9,546 nucleotides of DNA from Burkholderiales bacterium. Lineage in GTDB: Bacteria > Pseudomonadota > Gammaproteobacteria > Burkholderiales > Burkholderiaceae_C. Positions 1-6,004 of this stretch are shown piece after piece; positions within the stretch are counted from its first letter, which is position 1, and the number at the start of each line of letters is the position of its first letter. Below the pieces are notes generated by a model that saw only the letters and a program-made list of their open reading frames with translations, was not told where the DNA came from and did no database searches. The stretch is from the NCBI GenBank assembly GCA_025354615.1, contig JANXMO010000137.1:1-9546 (forward strand), given 5' to 3'. The position numbers and the translations under genes are program-made.

Positions 1-80
1 GCCGCCAGCGCCAGCGCCTCTGGCAGGGTCGTGGGCCCGTCGTCCACAGCGGGCAGCAGGTGGTTGTGGATGTCGATCAT
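1..80 (-). CDS. CpsB/YwqE-type tyrosine-protein phosphatase, PHP family (N-terminal fragment)
   Basis: The first 26 codons of a leftward gene that leaves the window at base 1. The visible protein starts MIDIHNHLLPAVDDGP, which carries the HxH metal-binding motif (His5 and His7) followed by the P-x-x-DDG stretch typical of the N-terminus of CpsB/CapC/YwqE phosphatases. These are metal-dependent PHP-fold enzymes that remove phosphate from the tyrosine tail of bacterial tyrosine kinases governing capsule or exopolysaccharide assembly. The start ATG (80-78) overlaps the TGA stop of the upstream kinase gene (79-77) in an ATGA arrangement, so translation is probably coupled and the kinase is the likely substrate. 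Only the N-terminus is visible; the remaining metal ligands lie outside the window. The family call rests on this short but characteristic motif and on context. Confidence 0.8.
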   Translation of the reverse strand, partial: MIDIHNHLLPAVDDGPTTLPEALALA

Positions 81-2374
81 GAATGCAACGCAGGCGGCGC
101 TGACGAGGGCGTCGTCACGGCACTGGCTTCGGTTTGATAGCCGTAGTCGCCATACCCGTATTTGCCTTGGCCTGAATAATCGCCATGGTACTTTCGAGCG
201 CGCACGAAATCCAGGCTGTTGAGCACCACGCCCAGCATCTTGGCGCCACCGCGCTGCAGGCGGGTAATGCCTTTGCGAGCCAATGGGTGTGGGGTGTTCA
301 TCGCTTTGACGACGTAGATCACGCCATTTGCGTAGGGGCCGATGACCAGTGCGTCGCTGACCAACTCCACCGGCGGCGAGTCGATCAAAATGATTTCAAA
401 CCGCTGTGACAGCGCTTCCAGCGACTCGCGAAAGCGCTGCGACAGCAACAACTCCAGCGGGTTGGGCGGCACGTGGCCGACTGGCATTACGTGCAGCGAT
501 GTGCCGCTGACCAGGTGCACGCAGTCGTCCATTCCGGCCGTGCCAGCCACAAAATCCGACAGGCCTTTGCTGCTGCCTGGCAACCCGAGCCGCTTGCCGA
601 CCTGCGGACGGCGCATGTCGGCGTCGATCAACAAGGTGCGCTTTGTCTGCGAATGCGCCAACGCCAGGTTGGTGGCGAGCGTGGTTTTGCCTTCACCCGG
701 CAAACTGGAAGTGATCAGCAGGATTTTGGTTGCCGCGTCCAGGTTGGACAGCAGCACGCCGGTGCGCGCGGTGCGAATGGATTCCGCGTAGTGCGATTGC
801 GGTTGGTCGATGAACAAGCGCATCGAGTGCGCCATGTCCTGGGCTTTCAATTCGGGCAGCGCCGTCAACAGCGGCTGGTGCAAGCGGCTTTCTGCGTCAT
901 CGGCACCTTTGACGGTGTTGTCCAGCTTGTCGAGCAAGAGCGAAGCAAGGGCGCCAGCGAGCAAGGCGAGCAGCATCGACACGGTCACAATTTGCGCCTT
1001 GGCCGGCTTGATCGGCGAGCCGTTGACGGTGGCAGGATCCACCACCCGGGCAACAGAACTTTGCAAATCGCTGCCAATCGATGTTTCCTTGGCGCGCGTC
1101 ATGAACATCTCGTAGAGCTGCTTGTTGGTTTGCACCTCGCGCTCCAGCACAGCCAGCTGAAACTCTTGCCGGTTGACGTTTTGCACCGAACCGCGCGCCG
1201 CCTGCAAGTTGGCGTCGAGCGAACGCTCGGTGTCACGCGCCGCCTCGTACTCGCGTGACAGGCTTTCGGTGACGGCGCGCATTTGCTGGCGCAGGTTGTC
1301 TTGTGCCGATTTGAGCTGCACCTTCGCCTCGATGATGCTGAAGTGCTGGTCGCCATATCGCTGCTGCAAATCAGCCAGTTTGGATGCAGCCGCATCTTCC
1401 AGCCGCTTGGCCGTCGCCACGTCGGTGTTGCGCACCACCGCGGGAATACCGCTGTAGTCGCCATTCGTGACCTGCTTGACCTGACGGTAAGCGCTTTCCA
1501 GCTCAGCCCGTTTGGAGCGGGCTTCGGCCAGCCGCTGGGTGGTTTCGTTGACCTGCTGGCCGGCCACGGTTTGCGCCGAGCCGCTCAGGTTGACGAGCCC
1601 CCGCTGCTCGCGATAGTTTTGCAGCGCCTGTTCGGATTTCGACAGCTTGTCACGCAGCGATGCCAGCCGGTCTTGCAACCAGCCGGTCGCACTTTGCCCC
1701 ATCACCAGGCGAGCTTCACGGTCGTTGTCGATGTAAACCGTGGCCAGCGTGTTGGCAGCCAACGCCGCCAACTGGCGGTCTTCGGCCTCCACGCTGATGC
1801 GCACAAGAGAGCTGAGCCGCACCGGCTCGACCGACACATGCTGCGCAAAACGCCCCACCGCGGCTTCGGCCAGGCGCTGCTCGGTCCACTCGACCTTGGG
1901 ATCCGCCATGCCTAAAGCGTTTTTGAACCGGCTGCGCAGACCGTCGCGGTTGACGCGGGGGTCGTACTCCGGGTATTGCCACAACTTGAGCGCGCGCACT
2001 GTTTTGAGTGCAACTTCGCGCGACTTGAGAATTTCAACCTGCGTTTGGTAGTGCTCACGGTCACGGGAAGCGCCGCTGTAGACATCTTCAATCGACAACA
2101 GTTTGGCCTTGCCTGGCTCGATCAACAACGCGGCTGTTGAACGGTAGACCGGCGTCAATGCGAACGTGATCGCAGCCGCAACCATGGCGACGGCCAAGCC
2201 CAAGCCCAAAATGGCCCACTTGCGTTTGGTGATGCTGCGCCAATACTCCAGCAGCTCGAGCTTTTTTTCTTCACCCAGCCCGGTGCCAAGTGGAGAAAAC
2301 GGTGACGTTGGCACCGCTTGCGGTGCAGTGGCCAACACCAAAGGTTGGTTTTGAGGGCTGAGTTGCAGGTTCAT
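77..2374 (-). CDS. wzc: Wzc-like polysaccharide co-polymerase / tyrosine autokinase
   Basis: A 765-residue inner-membrane protein that is expected to control polymer length and to link polymerisation with export, with activity set by autophosphorylation on tyrosine. Seen in the sequence: a cytoplasmic N-terminus of about 50 residues; a first membrane segment near 53-73; a large periplasmic Wzz-type region rich in predicted coiled coil (about 230-430); a Pro-containing stretch (NGSPIKPAKA, 451-460) just before a second membrane segment near 462-481; then a BY-kinase domain with Walker A SSLPGEGKTT (556-565), Walker A' LLIDADMRRP (581-590) and Walker B IILIDSPP (661-668). The tail holds six tyrosines (729, 733, 739, 741, 744, 746), the expected phosphorylation cluster. 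Length and order match fused Wzc/BceF-type kinases of Gram-negative bacteria. The start ATG (2374-2372) overlaps the ligase-family gene's stop, and the stop overlaps the phosphatase start. The symbol reflects the family; the local name may differ (for example epsB). Confidence 0.95.
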   Translation of the reverse strand: MNLQLSPQNQPLVLATAPQAVPTSPFSPLGTGLGEEKKLELLEYWRSITKRKWAILGLGLAVAMVAAAITFALTPVYRSTAALLIEPGKAKLLSIEDVYSGASRDREHYQTQVEILKSREVALKTVRALKLWQYPEYDPRVNRDGLRSRFKNALGMADPKVEWTEQRLAEAAVGRFAQHVSVEPVRLSSLVRISVEAEDRQLAALAANTLATVYIDNDREARLVMGQSATGWLQDRLASLRDKLSKSEQALQNYREQRGLVNLSGSAQTVAGQQVNETTQRLAEARSKRAELESAYRQVKQVTNGDYSGIPAVVRNTDVATAKRLEDAAASKLADLQQRYGDQHFSIIEAKVQLKSAQDNLRQQMRAVTESLSREYEAARDTERSLDANLQAARGSVQNVNRQEFQLAVLEREVQTNKQLYEMFMTRAKETSIGSDLQSSVARVVDPATVNGSPIKPAKAQIVTVSMLLALLAGALASLLLDKLDNTVKGADDAESRLHQPLLTALPELKAQDMAHSMRLFIDQPQSHYAESIRTARTGVLLSNLDAATKILLITSSLPGEGKTTLATNLALAHSQTKRTLLIDADMRRPQVGKRLGLPGSSKGLSDFVAGTAGMDDCVHLVSGTSLHVMPVGHVPPNPLELLLSQRFRESLEALSQRFEIILIDSPPVELVSDALVIGPYANGVIYVVKAMNTPHPLARKGITRLQRGGAKMLGVVLNSLDFVRARKYHGDYSGQGKYGYGDYGYQTEASAVTTPSSAPPALHS

Positions 2375-3852
2375 CTTTCAACATTTCTTTGTCGAAGCAG
2401 CGGCCGACGGCCGCGTGAGGGCATGCACCAAGCCAATGCAAGGATGACGGTAAAGGTCAGCGCATTGGCGGGAATTTGTAAATTGAAGTCAACCGTGCTG
2501 TGCAACGCCAGACAGCAGATGGCCATGAAAATGCCAACCGCCATGCCACGCGTCTGAGCGGGCCTGTTGTCCCCCATGGCATGCAATGCACGCCACAAGG
2601 CCAGCCCGACGACGGCGGCGAGCAAACCCAGCCCCAGCAATCCCGTATCAGCCGCGATCTCGACGTAATCGTTGTGCGCATGGTCATAAAAACCCAGCGG
2701 GTGCTCGCCTTTGAAGGGCGCAAACGCGGTGTAGAACGTGCCGCCACCAAAACCAAACCATGGCCGCTCGGGCAGCATGCGCAACGCATAACGGGCCGCT
2801 TGCAGCCGTTCCTCGATGGACTCTTCACGCTGCTGCGGGCGCGGTGTTGCGACGTCACCGGCCACCGGGGTTGCCGCGCGCTCGGCCGATGTGGCTTCAA
2901 TGCGGGCAATGACCTGCTCAAGCCCTATCCACTGGCCAATCACCACCACGTCAACCACCAATAAGCTGACCACCAACCACAGCGCCGTGCGCCGCAATTG
3001 ACGCGACTTGACAGCGCAAATACAGCCGGTCAACAAAAGCGAGCACAGCAAAGCAGCATTGCCCATGCGGGAGCGCGTCATTACCAAAGCCATCACCATC
3101 AGGATCAGCAGCAGACGAACCACCATTTTTTTCGACATGGTGAACTGCAGCAGCGCCACCAGGCGCTCACGCCAACCGCGCGCCAACCGCGCTCCCGCAC
3201 CCATGTTGGCGAGCATCAAACCCAGGCCCAGGGAAATGCACATTTCCATGTAGCCCGCCAAGTGATCGGCGTTTGCAAACGTGCCGGTGGCGCGTCCACT
3301 TGAAAACGGCATGAACAACAGCTGGTAGTCGACACGCGCGCCAAACAGCACGATGGCCAGCGCCGCCTGCGCCACGCCCGAAGCCACCACCGCCAGCATG
3401 AACAGGCGCACCCGGCGTTCCTCTCGTACCAGCAATGTCGTCAAGAAAAAGGCGGCCAGGCAAGCCAGCGTCAACATTAAATACTGTCGGGTCGCAAACG
3501 GATCGACCGACAGCGCCACGGCTTTTTCAGCTGCTGCGCCGCCTGTTGCCAGCGGCGGCCAGGGCACGAGTTGCGCGGCGACCAACGCAGCATAGGAAGC
3601 CAGCAAAAGCAAAGGCCCGGCGGCGGCATACCGTGAAACCGCACGTTCTGCGCCGGGCGCCTGCGCCGCCCACACGGCGGCCAACCACACCAAAGTCAGC
3701 AGCCCGCACAGCACGATCGCCAACAGTGCAATTGACCACGTGCGGCCGCTGCCCAGCGGCAGTGGCGCCCATATCAGGGTGGCCAGCAGACCATAAAAAG
3801 CCAGCACTTCCGCCCGTTGGAGCAAAAGCGCACGCGGCACGGTGGCAAACAT
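2371..3852 (-). CDS. O-antigen ligase / Wzy_C-family polytopic membrane protein
   Basis: A 493-residue polytopic inner-membrane protein of the O-antigen ligase/polymerase superfamily, which moves or joins undecaprenyl-linked glycans on the periplasmic side. Family marks seen: SGRATGTFANADHLAGY (about 185-201), TRSRMG (about 259-264), the signature block FYDHAHNDYVEIAADTG (about 388-404) containing the His expected to be important for catalysis, and HSTVDFNLQIPANA (451-464). Many hydrophobic segments surround a hydrophilic loop (about 314-364) before the signature. The frame stays open upstream to a TTG at 3930, giving a Cys/His-rich extension, but that extension overlaps a perfect hairpin and lacks family resemblance, so I chose the ATG at 3852-3850 (MFATVPRAL). 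No convincing Shine-Dalgarno sequence precedes it, so the start is uncertain. The TGA stop overlaps the kinase ATG by four bases. In an exopolysaccharide locus this may act as polymerase rather than lipopolysaccharide ligase; sequence alone cannot decide. Confidence 0.9.
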   Translation of the reverse strand: MFATVPRALLLQRAEVLAFYGLLATLIWAPLPLGSGRTWSIALLAIVLCGLLTLVWLAAVWAAQAPGAERAVSRYAAAGPLLLLASYAALVAAQLVPWPPLATGGAAAEKAVALSVDPFATRQYLMLTLACLAAFFLTTLLVREERRVRLFMLAVVASGVAQAALAIVLFGARVDYQLLFMPFSSGRATGTFANADHLAGYMEMCISLGLGLMLANMGAGARLARGWRERLVALLQFTMSKKMVVRLLLILMVMALVMTRSRMGNAALLCSLLLTGCICAVKSRQLRRTALWLVVSLLVVDVVVIGQWIGLEQVIARIEATSAERAATPVAGDVATPRPQQREESIEERLQAARYALRMLPERPWFGFGGGTFYTAFAPFKGEHPLGFYDHAHNDYVEIAADTGLLGLGLLAAVVGLALWRALHAMGDNRPAQTRGMAVGIFMAICCLALHSTVDFNLQIPANALTFTVILALAWCMPSRGRRPLLRQRNVER

Positions 3853-3898
3853 GAAGGCGTTGAATTTGGGTGAAAAGCAAAGATGCGCATGGCAAGAA

Positions 3899-3929
3899 TG
3901 GAAATGGCAGCCCAAGGCTGCCATTTCCA
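3899..3929 (-). terminator. Perfect 14-bp hairpin, possible weak terminator or attenuator
   Basis: Bases 3899-3912 (TGGAAATGGCAGCC) and 3916-3929 are exact reverse complements with a CAA spacer on the + strand, so either strand's transcript can form a 14-bp stem with a three-base loop. It lies 16 bases after the stop of the small exported-protein gene and 46 bases before the chosen ligase-family start. On the leftward transcript the stem is followed by UUCUUGCC, a short and imperfect U-rich stretch; on the rightward transcript there is no U-run. It could therefore reduce read-through into the downstream genes, or act as a processing or stability element. The structure is certain; the function is inferred. 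Confidence 0.5.
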
Positions 3930-3945
3930 AACCAGCGGAAGGTTG

Positions 3946-4200
3946 TCAGCAGCGGCTGACTCCGGAGCTGTTGCCACGGGCGCAAGCGTTTGCCGGGGTG
4001 GCTGGCAACGGCCGCGGCACCACGACGATCACGGAGCTTGGGGTGACCACGGACCGCACGCCATCGACGACGGACACCTGTGCACGCGTCATCACAGGGG
4101 TTGCTGTCCTGGATTCAGCGGCAGCGGAAGCAGCCGTTGAAGCTGCCAGCAATGCAACGCCACCCAGCGTTGCGGAAAACGTACGAAACAAGTTGGTCAT
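3946..4200 (-). CDS. Small predicted exported protein of unknown function
   Basis: An 84-residue open frame starting MTNLFRTFSA, with a Sec-type signal peptide: a short N-terminus with one Arg, a hydrophobic core (about 11-22) and small residues STAASAAAES suitable for signal peptidase I cleavage near 27-29. The mature part would be about 55-57 residues, with a Val-rich stretch around 51-61 (VVTPSSVIVVVP) and two cysteines (73 and 84, the latter the last residue) that could form a disulfide in the periplasm. It has no LPxTG or lipobox motif. A strong ribosome site (TGAGGA, six bases before ATG) supports translation. It sits in the same orientation between the WcaI-like gene and the ligase-family gene, so it may be a periplasmic accessory of the polysaccharide machinery, but I recognise no family. 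A chance frame is possible, given the low-complexity composition. Confidence 0.65.
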   Translation of the reverse strand: MTNLFRTFSATLGGVALLAASTAASAAAESRTATPVMTRAQVSVVDGVRSVVTPSSVIVVVPRPLPATPANACARGNSSGVSRC

Positions 4201-4206
4201 GTCAAT

Positions 4207-4212
4207 TCCTCA
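4207..4212 (-). promoter_or_regulatory. Strong ribosome binding site for the small exported protein
   Basis: Read on the minus strand this is TGAGGA, followed by six bases (ATTGAC) and the ATG at 4200. It is the best Shine-Dalgarno match seen before any leftward gene in the window and is the main reason to treat the 84-residue frame as a real gene. Confidence 0.7.
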
Positions 4213-4238
4213 CAAAAAAACGTTAAACAAAGAGTACC

Positions 4239-4259
4239 ACGTGATAGCCATTTACGTGA
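4239..4259. repeat. Pair of TCACGT direct repeats upstream of the small exported-protein gene
   Basis: On the minus strand TCACGT occurs twice, at 4259-4254 and 4244-4239, spaced 15 bases start to start; the second copy continues into the palindrome CACGTG (4238-4243). They lie 39-59 bases upstream of the ATG at 4200, in the AT-richer part of the 119-base gap after the WcaI-like gene, where a promoter would be expected. I could not assign convincing -35 and -10 boxes. It could be an operator, but six-base repeats can arise by chance. Confidence 0.25.
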
Positions 4260-4277
4260 GTAGAAACACCTGTTCGT

Positions 4278-4303
4278 GGCCCCCCGAAGCCTGGGGGTCG
4301 GCC
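4278..4303 (-). terminator. GC-rich imperfect hairpin after the WcaI-like gene
   Basis: CCCCC (4281-4285) can pair with GGGGG (4293-4297) around a seven-base loop, and flanking GGCC copies (4278-4281 and 4300-4303) offer an alternative longer, bulged stem. It begins 17 bases beyond the stop of the leftward glycosyltransferase. No U-run follows on the leftward transcript, so it is not a classical intrinsic terminator; it may only slow or protect the transcript. Confidence 0.3.
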
Positions 4304-4319
4304 GGGCTGCGACGATCAA

Positions 4320-5621
4320 TCAGGCTTGTGGATTAGGGGCCTTGTCTGCCGCGTCAACGCAGGCCACTGAGGAAATACCACTTTTTTTAAGCCCCTGGCC
4401 GTTGACCAATCGCTCCAGCTGGCGGTTGAAGTGACTCAGCACGCTATGGCGGTCAAGATGCGAGTGCGCATATTCACGCCCTGCAGCGCCCAGCCGGGCG
4501 CGCAGCGCTGGCTGCGCCGCCAGCATGACCAGCGCCTGCGCCAGCGCCTCGGGGTCGCCCGGCGCTACAACCAGACCACAGTGCTGGACAACCTTGGCAA
4601 TCGCCGACCCGGATTGCGCCATTGCGACCACCGAACGGCCGCTGGCCAACATTCCGGTGAGCTTGGAAGGCATCACCAGATCAGCTGCTTCGGCGCGCTG
4701 TGGCAGCAAATGGATGTCGGCCATGCCCAGCAGCGATGACAACTGCTCGACGGGCTGCAACGGCAGGAAGCGGACCTCGGGCAGGTCTTTGCACAGCTGC
4801 ACCAGTTCTTCGCGGCCGGCGCCTTCGCCACAGAATACAAAAACCAATGAGGGGTGCGAACGCAGCAGGACGGCCGTAGCGGCCAGCACGTCCAGCCCCT
4901 GCTTGCCGCCCATGTTGCCAGAGTAAAGCGCCACCACGGCTTCAGGCGCGATATTCAATGCCTTGCGAAATGCGTTCGGTCCGAATTCCGGCACGACGCT
5001 CGTCATGTCAACCCAATTGGGAAACAGCGCGCCGCGTTCCGCGGTCACGCCTTTGGCCAGCAGGCGCTCGAGCATGCGTTCTGAAATGGTCGATACCACG
5101 TCGAAACCGCGCATCAGCGTGCGTTCCACCCATTCGATGGCCAGCCGGCGGCGGCGGCCACCGACCATCCCCAGTTCGAACGCCGCGTCGACCTCGAAGT
5201 CCTGCACGTGCAGCCAGGCTTTGGCACCGCACAGGCGTGCCGTCAGCCAGGCCATGGGCGCGCATAACAAAGCTGGCTCTACCACCCACACGACATCAGG
5301 GCGCCAAACAACATGGCGCAGCATCAAGGGTGCGCTGCTAAGGGCAAAACTGGCCAGGTGCAGCAAGCGCCGCGTGCCGTTGAGCCGTGTGCGCGGCACC
5401 CACAAGGGGCAGCGCCACACCTTTGCACCCCACCAATCGCCGCGCCGGTAGAGATGCGGGTGGTGGCCTTCCGATACTTCCCATGCCGGGTAGTAAGGCG
5501 GGGCGGTGACCACTCGCACGTCATGCCCGGCGGCAGCCAGCCACGCGGCCATGTCCCCCGTGTACTTGCCAACACCGGTGAGCTCAGGCGCAAAGTTGAT
5601 ACCGTAAAGCAGAATTTTCAT
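4320..5621 (-). CDS. wcaI: WcaI-like family 4 glycosyltransferase
   Basis: A 433-residue cytoplasmic, probably membrane-associated GT-B glycosyltransferase that would add one sugar to the lipid-linked repeat unit. The N-terminus MKILLYGINFAPELTGVGKY followed by VVTAPPYYPAWEV closely resembles Escherichia coli WcaI of colanic acid synthesis, as I remember that protein. Further shared marks are VWRCPLWVP (about 68-76), LHVQDFEVDAAFELG (about 137-151), FPNWVD (about 200-205), YSGNMGGKQGLD (233-244) and the nucleotide-sugar binding region AADLVMPSKLTGMLASG (about 312-328). The C-terminal 25 or so residues extend past the family core and look unstructured. The frame is open upstream to a TTG at 5750, but the ATG at 5621-5619 matches the family N-terminus, so I chose it; the Shine-Dalgarno is weak. 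It is the first gene of the leftward group. Donor and acceptor sugars cannot be read from the sequence; WcaI itself is thought to be a fucosyltransferase, and that should not be carried over automatically. Confidence 0.9.
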   Translation of the reverse strand: MKILLYGINFAPELTGVGKYTGDMAAWLAAAGHDVRVVTAPPYYPAWEVSEGHHPHLYRRGDWWGAKVWRCPLWVPRTRLNGTRRLLHLASFALSSAPLMLRHVVWRPDVVWVVEPALLCAPMAWLTARLCGAKAWLHVQDFEVDAAFELGMVGGRRRRLAIEWVERTLMRGFDVVSTISERMLERLLAKGVTAERGALFPNWVDMTSVVPEFGPNAFRKALNIAPEAVVALYSGNMGGKQGLDVLAATAVLLRSHPSLVFVFCGEGAGREELVQLCKDLPEVRFLPLQPVEQLSSLLGMADIHLLPQRAEAADLVMPSKLTGMLASGRSVVAMAQSGSAIAKVVQHCGLVVAPGDPEALAQALVMLAAQPALRARLGAAGREYAHSHLDRHSVLSHFNRQLERLVNGQGLKKSGISSVACVDAADKAPNPQA

Positions 5622-6004
5622 GGGCTTGCGGTGTCCCGGCAGACGGGATAAAGGCCAAGAAGGCGGCTGAAAGCACCAGCGCCAAGGGTTAACCTGAGGG
5701 TAGCAGACAAGCGCTTTAAGAAGAGTGCCCAGCGCGGTCGGCGCCGTCAAAACCCTTCAAGCCAGGGGGCTGCGGCCAGGACGTCCGTGGGAACGTCACG
5801 CACCCGTGTTCAGGGGGAGTTGGTCGCCGCACTGCGCTCCATGGCGAGCCCACGGCCTATCATTCGCATGGGACAGCCACAATTTCCCGCTCGCCGGGCT
5901 TCATGTGCTCGCACGGTCCGCAAGACGCCGTGATTTCAAAGGTCCGCCACCTGGCAAGGCGTGCCATTTCACCCTGTTCCGTTCCGCGTCTGGAGTTGTC
6001 GTCA
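5622..6004. promoter_or_regulatory. Divergent intergenic region, presumed promoters for both gene groups
   Basis: A 383-base stretch between two outward-facing genes, so promoters for both groups should lie here. Leftward, TTGACG (minus strand, 5750-5745) resembles a -35 box but has no good -10 box at the right distance. Rightward, TATCAT (5858-5863) is a five-of-six match to a -10 box but lacks a -35 partner. I found no long inverted repeat and no convincing gene; short frames here carry no recognisable domain. Confidence is for the regulatory role by position, not for any particular box. Confidence 0.45.
5992..5995 (+). promoter_or_regulatory. Ribosome binding site deciding the start of the 528-residue membrane protein
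   Basis: GGAG lies nine bases before the ATG at 6005. The open frame continues upstream to an ATG at 5903, but the 34 extra residues are polar and Arg/Cys-rich and lie immediately before a hydrophobic segment. This site therefore supports the downstream start. Confidence 0.55.

Noticed and set aside
473..1258. A 261-codon rightward open frame opposite the tyrosine autokinase gene
   Set aside because: It is antisense to a gene with full domain evidence; the Arg/Gln/His-rich product has no recognisable domain and is a typical shadow of high-GC coding sequence.
3853..3930. TTG-started extension of the ligase-family protein with a Cys/His-rich N-terminus (GCHFHSCHAHLC), at first sight a possible metal site
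   Set aside because: It is encoded partly by the perfect hairpin, has no good ribosome site and is not a feature of the family; the ATG at 3852 is more plausible.
3842..4336. A 164-codon rightward open frame opposite the small exported-protein gene
   Set aside because: It runs through the hairpin and both gaps, has no recognisable domain, and the opposite strand has the better ribosome site and signal peptide.
5785..5855. CCGTGGG and CCCACGG forming a 7-bp inverted repeat with 57 bases between
   Set aside because: Several such pairs are expected by chance in a 383-base GC-rich stretch, and the spacing is not typical of an operator.
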